Source: Pseudomonas rhizoryzae (GTDB lineage: Bacteria; Pseudomonadota; Gammaproteobacteria; Pseudomonadales; Pseudomonadaceae). From it: a stretch of 64,000 nucleotides of DNA. A program made the translations under genes and the position numbers. This document shows, piece by piece, positions 21,175 through 29,800 of the stretch (the first letter of the stretch is position 1; every line of letters begins with the position of its first letter). Under the pieces are notes generated by a model. The model was given only the letters and a program-made list of their open reading frames with translations, ran no database searches and was not told the DNA's origin. The stretch spans positions 62,001-126,000 of the forward strand of contig NZ_SULM01000007.1 in the NCBI RefSeq assembly GCF_005250615.1, in the 5' to 3' direction.

Positions 21175-22362
21175 TTAGCCGAACGTCTGAACGAAGGGCG
21201 CTGCGCAATGCCGGATGGCAGCGACGACCTGGGGCGCCTGGCTGCAAAGCTCCGTCGAACGCTGCAGTACCCGTTCCAGCGCCTCCAGCTGGGCGCGGAT
21301 CACCTCAGCCGGTCGCTCAACGTCGCAGACTTGCGCAAAATCCAACAAACCCTGGCGCGAGGCGAACAGCGACTTGTTGCCCATCAACTCCAGCGCAAGC
21401 ACATCCTCGGGAAGGTAGGCGGTGGTGTTGACGATGTCATAGGCGGGCGCCAGCCGAGCATCACGCTGGGTAGGGTCGGCATAGAGCAATCCGAAGTTCT
21501 TCAGATGCGCATCGCCATTGCCGAGGATGCAGCTCAGGCTCACCGTGGCGAAGAGTTGCGCTAACGAGGCGCGGACGTGTTCGGGCGCGCAGAACAGGCG
21601 GATGGCCTTGGCGATGGCCGAGTAGCTCTTGCTGTATTTCTGCTCCGCCGCCAAGCCCATCAGCGCGGCCATGTCTTCGAAACCTATAGGTTCGAGATGT
21701 TCATCGCGGTCGAAACGGCGCATGACGAAGAGCTTGGCGTTGCTGGAAAGATGGAACTCCGGCACCGGGATACCCGCCTCTCGCGCGACGGACATACAGA
21801 GGTATTCGTTGATCGCCAGGCCCGGAAACTCGTCTCGACCGCTCTTGATGATCAGCTCGGCGGTTCTTGAGGTGAAGCGGGCATCCTCTCGCTCGGGCAC
21901 CAACACCTTGGGCTGTACGCCGGAGATACCGGCGCGCAGGATGTAGCGATCCACCAATTCGACGAACAGGTCCTCCGTACCATCCCAGGCGAGGATCTCG
22001 CTGAGCCGCTCGCCTGGAAAGCGTTGGCGCTCCAGCAGTGTATCGATCTCGGGAGAGGCCACCGTCACACGGCCAATAGGCGAGCTGCTGCCAGTCAGTG
22101 CTAGTAGGGCCATGGAATCCAGAGAGACCAGCTTGGCCAGCCGGTTTCTTAGCTGTTCCAGCACGTAGCCTTCCGGCAGATTCATCTGGAAGATCGGATG
22201 CAGCTCGCGGCGGCGATAGTCATCCAGGCGCACCGGCATCAGCAAACTGATGGCGGCCTGCGTAGAGGCTTCATCTTGGTAACGGAATAGGTAGTCGCCA
22301 TCCTGAGCCACGAGCGCTCCGCTCTCGCCTGACGGGGTTGCGACGCGCAGTCGGGTCTTCAT
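21175..22362 (-). CDS. hipA: HipA-type serine/threonine kinase toxin
   Basis: Toxin of a type II toxin-antitoxin pair; E. coli HipA phosphorylates GltX and causes growth arrest and persistence. The 395-residue protein (E. coli HipA is 440) has the HipA N-terminal domain (about 1-100) and kinase domain, with the catalytic-loop segment GNGDAHLKNFGLLY near residue 280 and the metal-binding Asp in APAYDIVNTT near residue 305. Its ATG overlaps the hipB stop (TGATG). The target is unknown. Located in the accessory pocket after the tRNA. Confidence 0.92.
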   Translation of the reverse strand: MKTRLRVATPSGESGALVAQDGDYLFRYQDEASTQAAISLLMPVRLDDYRRRELHPIFQMNLPEGYVLEQLRNRLAKLVSLDSMALLALTGSSSPIGRVTVASPEIDTLLERQRFPGERLSEILAWDGTEDLFVELVDRYILRAGISGVQPKVLVPEREDARFTSRTAELIIKSGRDEFPGLAINEYLCMSVAREAGIPVPEFHLSSNAKLFVMRRFDRDEHLEPIGFEDMAALMGLAAEQKYSKSYSAIAKAIRLFCAPEHVRASLAQLFATVSLSCILGNGDAHLKNFGLLYADPTQRDARLAPAYDIVNTTAYLPEDVLALELMGNKSLFASRQGLLDFAQVCDVERPAEVIRAQLEALERVLQRSTELCSQAPQVVAAIRHCAAPFVQTFG

Positions 22363-22613
22363 CAGTTGAACACCCCCTGGATCTCGTCCAGTGTCGGCAA
22401 TGCGGCGGGGACTACTGCCAGCTCGCAGTCCAAGGCTGCGAGTGCTCGTGCATAGGCTGCCATACCGACACGAGGGTCTCCTCGCTCCACGGCAATGATT
22501 TTCTGGCGGGTAAGCCCTGCCAGCGCGGCAAGGTTCGCTTGAGTCAGGCCTCGATTGAGGCGACGCTGGCGGAGTTGGCTACCGAGACGCTGGCTGATCA
22601 GCTCGCTATCCAT
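22362..22613 (-). CDS. hipB: HipB-type antitoxin / transcriptional repressor
   Basis: 83-residue protein with an XRE-type helix-turn-helix (RRLNRGLTQANLAALAGLTRQKIIAVERG, residues ~17-45). Expected to bind HipA and repress the operon. Starts at ATG 22613 with no clear Shine-Dalgarno; a 12-bp inverted repeat lies 7 bases upstream. The C-terminus (ALPTLDEIQGVFN) ends in a short tail as in HipB antitoxins. Confidence 0.9.
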   Translation of the reverse strand: MDSELISQRLGSQLRQRRLNRGLTQANLAALAGLTRQKIIAVERGDPRVGMAAYARALAALDCELAVVPAALPTLDEIQGVFN

Positions 22614-22620
22614 GTTCTAC

Positions 22621-22652
22621 ATACGTAACAAAGCCGATGATTTGTTACGTAT
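22621..22652 (-). promoter_or_regulatory. hipBA operator (12-bp perfect inverted repeat)
   Basis: ATACGTAACAAA (22621-22632), 8-base spacer, TTTGTTACGTAT (22641-22652), immediately before hipB. It overlaps the predicted -10 hexamer, so repressor bound here would block polymerase. Assigned to HipB by position and symmetry. Confidence 0.75.
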
Positions 22653-22676
22653 ACGAAACTCTATAAATCCAGTAAA
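22648..22676 (-). promoter_or_regulatory. Candidate hipBA promoter
   Basis: On the minus strand TTTACT (22676-22671), 17-base spacer, TATACG (22653-22648). The predicted start, near 22640, leaves a ~27-base leader that contains the downstream operator arm. Confidence 0.5.
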
Positions 22677-22750
22677 GCTAATTCTATGGCCGGAGAAGGC
22701 TATACCATCGAGAGCAACCTGATGGTCACTCTCTAGCAACGCCCTGATAG

Positions 22751-23332
22751 CTAGACGTGCAGCAGCGCCAATACCCCAACCACCACTCCTCCCCCCGCCA
22801 CCCCATACACCGCCGCCTGCAACCAACGCCGCCGGGTCAGCAGGGTGATAGCGGCCAGGGAGATGGCGACTTGCATGAGCATGGTGGCCTGGGCCCAGCG
22901 GTGGTGGCGGTGGAGTTGGGTTTCGCTCAGGGCTTCGTTGGCCATGACCTTTTCTTCCAGGGCTTCGGCCTTGGTGCGGATTTCCACCTTTTGCTGGGCG
23001 TAGCGTTGGCTGTCCTGGGTGAAGCGTTGGATGGTGTCGGGATTGGTAGCGAGAGCCGCGCCCAGGTCGGCGAGGTTCTGTTTTTCGCCCTTGGCCTGGT
23101 AGTAGCCCCATTGATTGGCGGCTTCGGTCTTGGCGATGGCTTCTTCGTTCTTGTAGTAGAGCGCCAGGCTCTCGGCGTTGCCGCCCTGGTAGGCGCAGAG
23201 GGCGCCTAGCGTCGCGAGGATGGCGGTGGTGACGGCGATACGACCGGTGAGGCTATCGCGGCGATGGCCGCCGTGGGCGGCGTGCTCCACCTCGTGGTCG
23301 TGGGGGCCGTGGACTTCGTATTCGCTGGACAA
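22751..23332 (-). CDS. DUF4337 domain-containing membrane protein
   Basis: 193-residue protein of unknown function. Layout: His/Glu-rich N-terminal tail (SSEYEVHGPHDHEVEHAAHGGH), one hydrophobic segment (about 32-49), a long charged helical region likely coiled-coil (about 55-145), and two further hydrophobic segments at the C-terminus. This arrangement fits the DUF4337 family. It is transcribed towards hipBA but separated from hipB by about 140 bases containing the hip operator. Confidence 0.75.
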   Translation of the reverse strand: MSSEYEVHGPHDHEVEHAAHGGHRRDSLTGRIAVTTAILATLGALCAYQGGNAESLALYYKNEEAIAKTEAANQWGYYQAKGEKQNLADLGAALATNPDTIQRFTQDSQRYAQQKVEIRTKAEALEEKVMANEALSETQLHRHHRWAQATMLMQVAISLAAITLLTRRRWLQAAVYGVAGGGVVVGVLALLHV

Positions 23333-23399
23333 GGCTCAGCTCCGCTGCGGATTCCTGCGGCGAGGCTAGCGGGGGCGGCTTAAGGCCTTCTTAAGGTGT

Positions 23400-23544
23400 T
23401 AGGCTCTGTACGAAAAGTCGCCGAGCGACGGTCAGGCGAGGCGGAAAAGGCTGAGGAAGCGGAGTTTACGAGTGGTAAATGAGCATTCCGAAGCCTTTTT
23501 CAACGAAGCATCACCGAGCGCAGGCATTTTTCGTATAGAGCCTA
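23400..23544. mobile_element. MITE-like element with 17-bp terminal inverted repeats
   Basis: Ends TAGGCTCTGTACGAAAA (23400-23416) and TTTTCGTATAGAGCCTA (23528-23544), one mismatch between arms. The 145-base interior has no coding capacity and is itself partly palindromic (GGAAAAGGCT near 23442 against AAGCCTTTTT near 23491). Size and ends fit a non-autonomous transposon remnant; no target-site duplication is clear. Its right end supplies the TAG stop of the fic gene. Confidence 0.75.
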
Positions 23545-24714
23545 GTTCTGGCTCAGCCTATCGAGTAACTCCCGAGCATGGTAGACCCGATGGCGACGCT
23601 GCGCCGGTTCGCTGAGGATGCCGCAATTGATAAGAGTCTCCAGCGCCTTGTTGGCCGTGGGGAAGGACACGCCGAGCCATAGCTGTACCTGGCGCACGGT
23701 AACGACCGGCTGGGCCAGTAATAGACGAGGCAGCTTGAGCGCCGCGGCATCACTGCGTAACCCAAGCGCTTCGAGTTGCCTTTGCCAGCGCTGCTCCAGC
23801 GCCGTCATATCCTGGGCGATGGTGACGGCGGAGCGGCAGGCATGGGTGACCGCCTCGGCCAGGAAGGTGCACCAGGGAGACCAATCGCCGCGAAGCTGCG
23901 TAGCCGCCAGGGTATCGTAGTAGTCCCGCCGATTGCGTAGCAGAAAGCCCGAGAGATACAGCGGTGGATAGCCCTCGGTAGCCAGCATTAGCGGTAGCAG
24001 CAGGCGCCCCACCCGACCATTACCGTCGACGAAGGGGTGGATGGTCTCGAACTGGGCGTGTGCCAGCGCCAACTGAGCAACGATGGAGAGCTCGCCCTGC
24101 TCGTCCTCGCCTGGCGTGTACTGCAGCACGTCGCGGACGAAGGCGGCCATGCACTCCGGTAGGTATTCAGGCGGCGGCGGGACGAAGGTGGCGTCCTCGA
24201 TCCGGCGACTCTGACCGATCCAGGCCTGGGTGAGACGGTATTCACCTGGTCGATAGGCTTCTCCCGCGTCATGCATCAATTCTGCATGCAGCTGCTTGAC
24301 CAGAGGCTCATCCAACGCCGCTCGGCTGCCCTGTTGGCGATAGCTGGCAAGCCCGAACTCCAGCGCCTGCACATAGCGCCGGGTGATGCCTGCATCGGCG
24401 GGCAAGCCTTCGCCTCCCGTCACTTCATACTCGAAGAGTTCAGGAAGTTGCGTGCGAGTGCCTTCGATCTGCGAACTGTGCACCGCCTCGCGACGCGCCA
24501 GGGTACGGGTGATCAGGTCGTGGTTCGGCAGCAATTGGCTAGAGGCCTTGAGCATGCCCAGGGCCTCATGGGCGTTCCGTAAGGCACTGCTCAACTCGGC
24601 CCCGCCAGGTAGCCGCCGCGGCACGGGCGGTGGCACCAGTGCATAGCAATGGGGATAGTCTGGACAACGAACCAGGCAAGCCTGGCGCTCGGGACTCAGA
24701 TCCTGCTTTCGCAT
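23542..24714 (-). CDS. Fic family protein (AMP-transferase type) with C-terminal winged helix
   Basis: 390-residue Fic protein. The catalytic motif [12 protein letters not shown] (about residues 226-237) matches HxFxDGNGRxxR, so AMPylation competence is expected. The N-terminal inhibitory motif SSQIEGTR (about 78-85) is the class II S/TxxxE/N type, meaning autoinhibited. A C-terminal segment ([24 protein letters not shown]) looks like a winged helix-turn-helix. Target unknown. The stop codon (TAG) lies in the end of an inserted MITE-like element, so the last residues may differ from the ancestral protein. Single gene with an inverted repeat upstream. Confidence 0.9.
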   Translation of the reverse strand: MRKQDLSPERQACLVRCPDYPHCYALVPPPVPRRLPGGAELSSALRNAHEALGMLKASSQLLPNHDLITRTLARREAVHSSQIEGTRTQLPELFEYEVTGGEGLPADAGITRRYVQALEFGLASYRQQGSRAALDEPLVKQLHAELMHDAGEAYRPGEYRLTQAWIGQSRRIEDATFVPPPPEYLPECMAAFVRDVLQYTPGEDEQGELSIVAQLALAHAQFETIHPFVDGNGRVGRLLLPLMLATEGYPPLYLSGFLLRNRRDYYDTLAATQLRGDWSPWCTFLAEAVTHACRSAVTIAQDMTALEQRWQRQLEALGLRSDAAALKLPRLLLAQPVVTVRQVQLWLGVSFPTANKALETLINCGILSEPAQRRHRVYHARELLDRLSQN

Positions 24715-24740
24715 GCGCTATCCATTAATAGGCGGCCGAA

Positions 24741-24772
24741 TTATTAAAGGATAACCCATCAAACCTTAATAA
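24741..24772 (-). promoter_or_regulatory. Candidate operator upstream of fic
   Basis: Inverted repeat TTATTAAAGG (24741-24750) and CCTTAATAA (24764-24772), 27 bases before the fic start, in an AT-rich gap. A possible site for the Fic protein's own winged helix or another repressor. Confidence 0.35.
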
Positions 24773-24790
24773 GCCCTTGTCCTATGTAAG

Positions 24791-26050
24791 TTAAAGCTTG
24801 GGCAGGCGCGCCTGCAGCCAACGTCGCAACGGACCGGCTACCCAGCGTTGCAGGGCCAGGCCGAGGAGGACGATGAGCGCCAGGTGCAGCGGCAGCATCC
24901 AGCCGGGAATGGGGATAGGTAGGGCCAGTACCTCGCCGACGTCTTCGGCCAGGTCTTCGAGGCTGTCGCCGGCCAGGTGCAACCAGCCCAGCAGGGTGCG
25001 CGTCCAGGGTTCGAGGACGCCGATCAGCGGGGTGTGGACGGCGAAGATGCACAACGAGGCCTCGCCGAGGCGCTGGGCCAGGCGGCGTACGCCGGCGCGG
25101 GCGGGTTCGCCGAAGGTGGCGCAGGCCAGCAGCAGCGCGGCCTGGAAGGGTGTCAGCAGACCGTTGTGGACCAGGTAGAACCAGCGGCGACCATCGCCCT
25201 CCAGCAGCAGGGCGCCCAGCCAGAGGCCGGTGAGGCCGAACAGCAGTAGCGGCAGGCGCAGGCGCTGGGTCGTCTCGGCCACCCAGGGCTCCTGCACGGC
25301 GCGATAGAGCAGGATGCCGAGCAGGAATTCCGGCAGGCGGATCAGCGGATTGCGGTGGATGACGCCCACGGTGACGGTATCGAAGGCCTGGGCCCAGGTG
25401 GCCAGCAGCGGACCGAGCAGATAGAGCCCCCAGAGAACGGCGGCGGCCACGGCCCAGCGGCGCAGGCGCATCAGCCGCGGGCCGAGCAGCGGGAACAGCA
25501 GATAGAAGAACAGCAGCGCCGAGATCGACCAGGCGGCGCCGTTGAGCCAGAGAAAGCGCGGCTCCCAGGATTGCAGCAGGAGCAGTTGCAGGAGCACATG
25601 AGTGGTGGCGGCCAGCCAGGACAGCGGCAGCAATTCATCCAGCTCGCTGCCCTCCTCCAACTGCAGATAGGGATGCTGGTTGTAGTAGACCGGCACCCCG
25701 TGTTCCAGCCAGGAATCCTGTGACAGCCCATAGGCCAGGCCCAAGGCCACCAGCAGGGTGAGCAGATGGATGGGATAGAGATTGCACAGGCGACGCAGCA
25801 CGAAGCCGCGCGAGCTGCCCTTGAGTGTGCCCTGGCGATCCAGGCTGACGTGGGCCAGCAGGAAGCCGGAGAGCAGGAAGAAGGTACTGGTGGCGAAGAA
25901 GCCCATGCCGGCCAGGCGGCGGAAGGCGTCCGGCAGATCGCTGTAGAGCCCGCCCAGGTGGTAGACGACCATGTACAGCGCCATGAGGAATCTCAGCCAT
26001 TCCAGACCGTAGTAACGGGCCGTGGGGCGCAGTGCAGACGAGGTGGTCAT
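24791..26050 (-). CDS. Acyltransferase 3 family membrane protein
   Basis: 419-residue integral membrane protein with about ten hydrophobic segments. The N-terminus (YYGLEWLRFLMALYMVVYHL) has the R..(x)..H pattern of acyltransferase 3 (OafA/WecH-like) proteins, and FFLLSGFLLAHVSL is the family's second signature. Such proteins O-acylate surface glycans or glucans; the substrate cannot be read from the sequence. Stands alone between fic and the uronate genes. Confidence 0.87.
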   Translation of the reverse strand: MTTSSALRPTARYYGLEWLRFLMALYMVVYHLGGLYSDLPDAFRRLAGMGFFATSTFFLLSGFLLAHVSLDRQGTLKGSSRGFVLRRLCNLYPIHLLTLLVALGLAYGLSQDSWLEHGVPVYYNQHPYLQLEEGSELDELLPLSWLAATTHVLLQLLLLQSWEPRFLWLNGAAWSISALLFFYLLFPLLGPRLMRLRRWAVAAAVLWGLYLLGPLLATWAQAFDTVTVGVIHRNPLIRLPEFLLGILLYRAVQEPWVAETTQRLRLPLLLFGLTGLWLGALLLEGDGRRWFYLVHNGLLTPFQAALLLACATFGEPARAGVRRLAQRLGEASLCIFAVHTPLIGVLEPWTRTLLGWLHLAGDSLEDLAEDVGEVLALPIPIPGWMLPLHLALIVLLGLALQRWVAGPLRRWLQARLPKL

Positions 26051-26222
26051 GGCAGCGGATGTACGACAGCTAAAGGCTTATTGTAAGTCGCTCAAACGCT
26101 GCCTTTGACCTTAAATATGACGAAAACGTGACAACGAGTGTCGCGGCATACCAGGCACTGCCCAGTGCACTAGTGAGCCGATCTCTGGAATATCCCGCCA
26201 CGCCGAGATGCAGCGGGCTTAT

Positions 26223-27101
26223 TTAACCCGCGAACATGGGCTCCGGCAGCCCCTGCACCCCGGGATCGAGGGCGAACAGCCCGCCCGCCAGCGGCTGGTC
26301 GCTCAGGTCTCCCCCCGGACGGATGGAGGTGACGAACAGGGTGTCCAGGTTGCGCCCACCGAAGGCGCACATGGCGGGCTTCTTGACCGGTACGGCCAGG
26401 GAGCGATCCAGGCGGCCGTCGGGGGTGAAGCGGTGGATAAGGCCGGCGTCGTTGCCACAGATCCAGTAGCAGCCGTCGACGTCCACCGCAGCGCCATCGG
26501 GACGGCCGGGATGGGCGTTCATGTCGACGAACAGCCGTCGGTTGGTCGGCGTGCCTGTGTCCAAGTCGTAGTCGAAGGCCCAGATCAGTTGGCGACTCGG
26601 ATGGGAATCGGAGAGGTAGAGGGTACGGCCATCGGGGCTCAGCGCCAGGCCGTTGGGGACGATGAGGTCGTCCAGCAGCAGCCGAGCGCCCTCGCCTGCC
26701 GTGTGGCTGTAGAGACGCCCAGCCGGCACGCCCTGGGCCATGTCCTGCACCATGGTCCCCACCAGGAAGCGCCCCTGGCGATCGCAGCGACCGTCGTTGC
26801 ATCTCATGGCCGGCTGGGTGTGGTCGAGGGTGACCAGGCGCTCGCCACTCAGCTCGCCGGAGGCTTGGGGCTGCAAGGCGAAAAGTCCTGTTTCCAGGCC
26901 AGCGAGCCAACCACCACCTGCGCGGGCGGCGATGCAGGCGAGCATTTCCGGCGCGCTCCAGCTGTCCAGCGCGCCGCCCGGGGTCCAGCGGTGCAGGCGC
27001 TGGGCGGGGATATCGACCCAGTAGAGCGCCTGCTCGGCGACATGCCAGACCGGGCACTCGCCGGTGGCGTTGCGGGCATCGACCAGTAGTTCAGCACTCA
27101 T
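26223..27101 (-). CDS. SMP-30/gluconolaconase family lactonase
   Basis: 292-residue six-bladed propeller lactonase of the SMP-30/regucalcin family. Metal-site signature residues are seen in GECPVWH (Glu near residue 14), the central NGLALSPDGRTLYLSDS block (Asn near 145) and DGAAVDVDGCYW. It lies 10 bases downstream of uronate dehydrogenase on the same strand, so it probably hydrolyses the aldarolactone that enzyme makes. Substrate is inferred from context; gluconolactone remains possible. Confidence 0.88.
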   Translation of the reverse strand: MSAELLVDARNATGECPVWHVAEQALYWVDIPAQRLHRWTPGGALDSWSAPEMLACIAARAGGGWLAGLETGLFALQPQASGELSGERLVTLDHTQPAMRCNDGRCDRQGRFLVGTMVQDMAQGVPAGRLYSHTAGEGARLLLDDLIVPNGLALSPDGRTLYLSDSHPSRQLIWAFDYDLDTGTPTNRRLFVDMNAHPGRPDGAAVDVDGCYWICGNDAGLIHRFTPDGRLDRSLAVPVKKPAMCAFGGRNLDTLFVTSIRPGGDLSDQPLAGGLFALDPGVQGLPEPMFAG

Positions 27102-27111
27102 GGCCAGCCTC

Positions 27112-27930
27112 TCAGTCGTCGAAGGGGCCGGTGGCGACGAAGGCGCCGCCCTGGTAGACCCGCGACGGATCGTCCGCCGCTGGCAGGGGCTGGGCCTCGA
27201 CCTTGGCGCGGAACTGTTCGGAGCTGTCCTTGGGCTGGAAGCCCAGGTGCGCGGCCAGACGGTTGTCCCACCAGCTGTCGCGGTTGTTGGAGGCGCCGTA
27301 GACGATGGTATGGCCGACGTCCGGGGTGGTCAGGCTGCGCAGGATGAGGTCGGTCAGGTCCTCGTAGCTCAGCCAGGTGGCGAGCATGCGGCGGTTCTGC
27401 GCCTCGGGGAAGGAGGAGCCGATGCGGATGCTCACCGTCTCGATGCCATGGCGGTCGAAATAGAAGCTGGCCAGGTCTTCGCCGAAGGCCTTGGACAGGC
27501 CGTAGTAGCTGTCCGGGCGCTGGGGCACGCTGGCGTCGATGCGCTGGTCCTGGCGGTAGAAGCCGATGACGTGGTTGGAGCTGGCGAAGACGATACGCTT
27601 CACCCCATGGCGCCGTGCCGCTTCATAGAGGTTGAAGGTGCCGCGGATGTTGGCTTCGAGGATGGGTTCGAAGGCATGTTCGGTGGAGATGCCGCCGAAG
27701 TGCAGGATGGCATCGACGCCTTCGACGAGGGCATGGACGCCGGCCTTGTCCGCCAGGTCGCAGGTCACCACCTCTTCCGCCGCGTCTTGAGCGGGCTCCA
27801 TCGGGGCGATGTCGGACAGCCGCAGGATCTCGGCATGGGGCTTGAGCCGCTGGCGCAGCTCCTTGCCCAGACCGCCGGCAGCGCCGGTCAGCAGCAGACG
27901 ATGGAAGGGAGAGGTACGGACTTCGGACAT
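27112..27930 (-). CDS. udh: Uronate dehydrogenase (NAD-dependent SDR)
   Basis: 272-residue extended short-chain dehydrogenase. Cofactor motif TGAAGGLGKELR near residue 15, catalytic Ser in FASSNHVIGFY (about 112) and YYGLSK (Tyr/Lys near 136/140). Long stretches, e.g. RPDSYYGLSK, RHGIETVSIRIGSSFPE and VYQGGAFVA, match the Pseudomonas syringae/putida uronate dehydrogenase as I recall it. It oxidises D-glucuronate and D-galacturonate to aldaro-lactones. First gene of a two-gene operon with the SMP-30 lactonase; an inverted repeat AGAGGT-N10-ACCTCT lies 33 bases upstream (27963-27984). Confidence 0.9.
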   Translation of the reverse strand: MSEVRTSPFHRLLLTGAAGGLGKELRQRLKPHAEILRLSDIAPMEPAQDAAEEVVTCDLADKAGVHALVEGVDAILHFGGISTEHAFEPILEANIRGTFNLYEAARRHGVKRIVFASSNHVIGFYRQDQRIDASVPQRPDSYYGLSKAFGEDLASFYFDRHGIETVSIRIGSSFPEAQNRRMLATWLSYEDLTDLILRSLTTPDVGHTIVYGASNNRDSWWDNRLAAHLGFQPKDSSEQFRAKVEAQPLPAADDPSRVYQGGAFVATGPFDD

Positions 27931-28022
27931 GAGCAGGCGCCTTCTTATCGAGTTATCTGGCTAGAGGTACGACATCCCACCTCTTTCTTCGATTCTCGCG
28001 GGCGCCTTGAGCCCTGTCAATG

Positions 28023-29219
28023 CTAGCTAGGCAGACAGGGCAGCCGCAGGCGGAAGGTCGCGCCCTGCCCCGCGATGCTTTCCACGTGCAGGCTACCGCT
28101 GTGCGCCTTGACGATCTGGTCGGCGATGTAGAGGCCCAGGCCCAGGCCGGCGATGTTCTCGGTGCCGCTGGCGCGCTCGAACTGGCGGAAGATCAGTGCC
28201 TGGTGTTCCACCGGAATGCCGATGCCATGGTCCTTGACGCTGAGCTCCACCTCGGCGCCGTCGCCACGCAGGGTGATTTCCACCGGGCGGCCGGCGCCGT
28301 ATCTCATGGCGTTGGTCAGCAGGTTGGTGATCACCTGCTCGATGCGGAATTCATCCCAGTAGCCCGGCGCCGGACTTTCCGCGTGCAATTGCACCGGGCA
28401 ACCGGCCGCGGCGAATTGCGAGGCGAAGCTGTCCACCACGGTGTTGACCAGGATGGCGAGATCGCACTGCGAGGGGCGGATGGACAGCTTGCCGGTACGG
28501 ATACGCGAGATGTCGAGCATGTCGTCGATCAGGTGCACCAGCCGCTGGATCTGGCGCTCGTCGCGCTCGGCCATGCCGGCCAGCTTGTCCGGCGTGAAGG
28601 CCTCCAGCTTGCCCTTGTCCAGATACATGCGCCGCAACTGGGCTTCGAGCATCAGGGTATTGAGCGGCGTCTTGAGTTCATGGGAGACCATGGACATGAA
28701 GTCGTCGCGGGTACGTACCGCCTGCTGCAACTCCACCTGGGTCTGGCGCAGCTCGGCGAGCAGGACTTCCTGCTCCTGGCGACTCTGCTCCAGGGCCACC
28801 AGCTGCTCGGCCAGGCGCTTGCGGTGCCAGTAGAGGTCGACGAACACCCGGGTCTTGCTCTTCACCGCATGGACATCGAGGGGCTTGTGCAGGAAGTCCA
28901 CCGCACCGCTCTCGTAGCCCTTGAAGGCATAGTTCAGATCACGGCCGGCGGCGCTGACGAAGACGATGGGGATGTGCCGGGTCTTTTCCAGACCGCGCAT
29001 CATCTCCGCCAGCTCGAAGCCGTTCATGCCCGGCATCTGCACGTCGAGGATCGCCAGGGCGAATTCGTGCATCAGCAAGAGCTCTAGCGCCGCCTCGGCG
29101 GAGCTAGCCTGGAAGATTTCCAACTCCTCGCTGCGCAGCAAGGCTTCCAGTGCCAGGAGATTCTCCGGCAGGTCGTCTACGAGCAGGATCTTCGCCTGCT
29201 CGACGGGTACATCAGCCAT
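28023..29219 (-). CDS. Response regulator-histidine kinase hybrid (REC-HisKA-HATPase)
   Basis: 398 residues, no membrane segment. N-terminal receiver (KILLVDD; phospho-acceptor Asp59 in LDVQMPG), short coiled coil (~125-155), HisKA with H-box SHELKTPLN (about residue 165), then HATPase_c with N box (LLTNAMRYG), DHGIGIP and GLGLGLYI. The longer open frame adds 15 codons, but ATG 29219 overlaps the cheB stop by 8 bases and gives a standard start. Last gene of the kinase-cheR-cheB-kinase operon; probably receives phosphate from the large hybrid kinase and passes it to an unlinked regulator. Confidence 0.92.
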   Translation of the reverse strand: MADVPVEQAKILLVDDLPENLLALEALLRSEELEIFQASSAEAALELLLMHEFALAILDVQMPGMNGFELAEMMRGLEKTRHIPIVFVSAAGRDLNYAFKGYESGAVDFLHKPLDVHAVKSKTRVFVDLYWHRKRLAEQLVALEQSRQEQEVLLAELRQTQVELQQAVRTRDDFMSMVSHELKTPLNTLMLEAQLRRMYLDKGKLEAFTPDKLAGMAERDERQIQRLVHLIDDMLDISRIRTGKLSIRPSQCDLAILVNTVVDSFASQFAAAGCPVQLHAESPAPGYWDEFRIEQVITNLLTNAMRYGAGRPVEITLRGDGAEVELSVKDHGIGIPVEHQALIFRQFERASGTENIAGLGLGLYIADQIVKAHSGSLHVESIAGQGATFRLRLPCLPS

Positions 29220-29799
29220 GGTCGCGTTCCAGCTCGGTGAGCAATAGATGGATGCCCGGCACATCCAGCACGAAATCCGGGTCGAATTTCTTCAGCGCCG
29301 CCTCGGGCATGGTCGGCACCTCGGCCGAGCGCGGGCACTGGACGACCGTGACGCCACCGTTCTGGCTCAAGGTATGCAATCCACTGGCGCCATCGTGGTT
29401 GGCACCGGTCAGCAGGATGCCGCAGACCTGCTCGCCCAAGGCGTCGGCCGCGCTTTCGAACAGCACGTCGATGGACGGCCGGGAAAACTGCACCGGCTCG
29501 TCGCGCGAGAGCGAGAAGCTGAAGTCATCCTCCACCAGCAGGTGATAGCCCGGCGGCGCGAAATACAGGGTACCCGGCAGTATAGCGTCCTTGTCTTCAG
29601 CCTCGCGGACCCTCAGGGCCAGACGGTTCTGGAACAACTCGGCCAGTCGCGAGGTGCGGTCGTCCGGCAGGTGCAGCACCACCGCCAGCGGCAGCCGGAA
29701 ACTGGCCGGCAGCGCCGACAGCAGACGCAGCAGCACCTGCAGCCCGCCGGCTGAAGCTCCGATGACGATGAGGCGCAAGGGTTTCACGGGCGGGAACAT
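29212..29799 (-). CDS. Stand-alone CheB methylesterase domain without receiver
   Basis: 195 residues, consisting only of the CheB catalytic domain. The triad is visible: Ser16 in GASAGG, His43 in LHLPDD, Asp136 in GANHDGASG. Canonical CheB has an N-terminal receiver controlling activity; it is missing here, and the next gene starts with a receiver, so control could be in trans. It begins 1 base after cheR and overlaps the next gene by 8 bases. Confidence 0.92.
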   Translation of the reverse strand: MFPPVKPLRLIVIGASAGGLQVLLRLLSALPASFRLPLAVVLHLPDDRTSRLAELFQNRLALRVREAEDKDAILPGTLYFAPPGYHLLVEDDFSFSLSRDEPVQFSRPSIDVLFESAADALGEQVCGILLTGANHDGASGLHTLSQNGGVTVVQCPRSAEVPTMPEAALKKFDPDFVLDVPGIHLLLTELERDHG

Positions 29800-29800
29800 G

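Noticed and set aside
21094-26222. Duplicated tRNA 3' end marking an integrated island
   Set aside because: I could not find a second copy of the tRNA 3' segment by eye, so no attachment site is claimed.
26205-26228. Hairpin GCGGG...CCCGC at the end of the SMP-30 gene as a terminator
   Set aside because: Short stem with a large AT loop and no T run on the coding strand.
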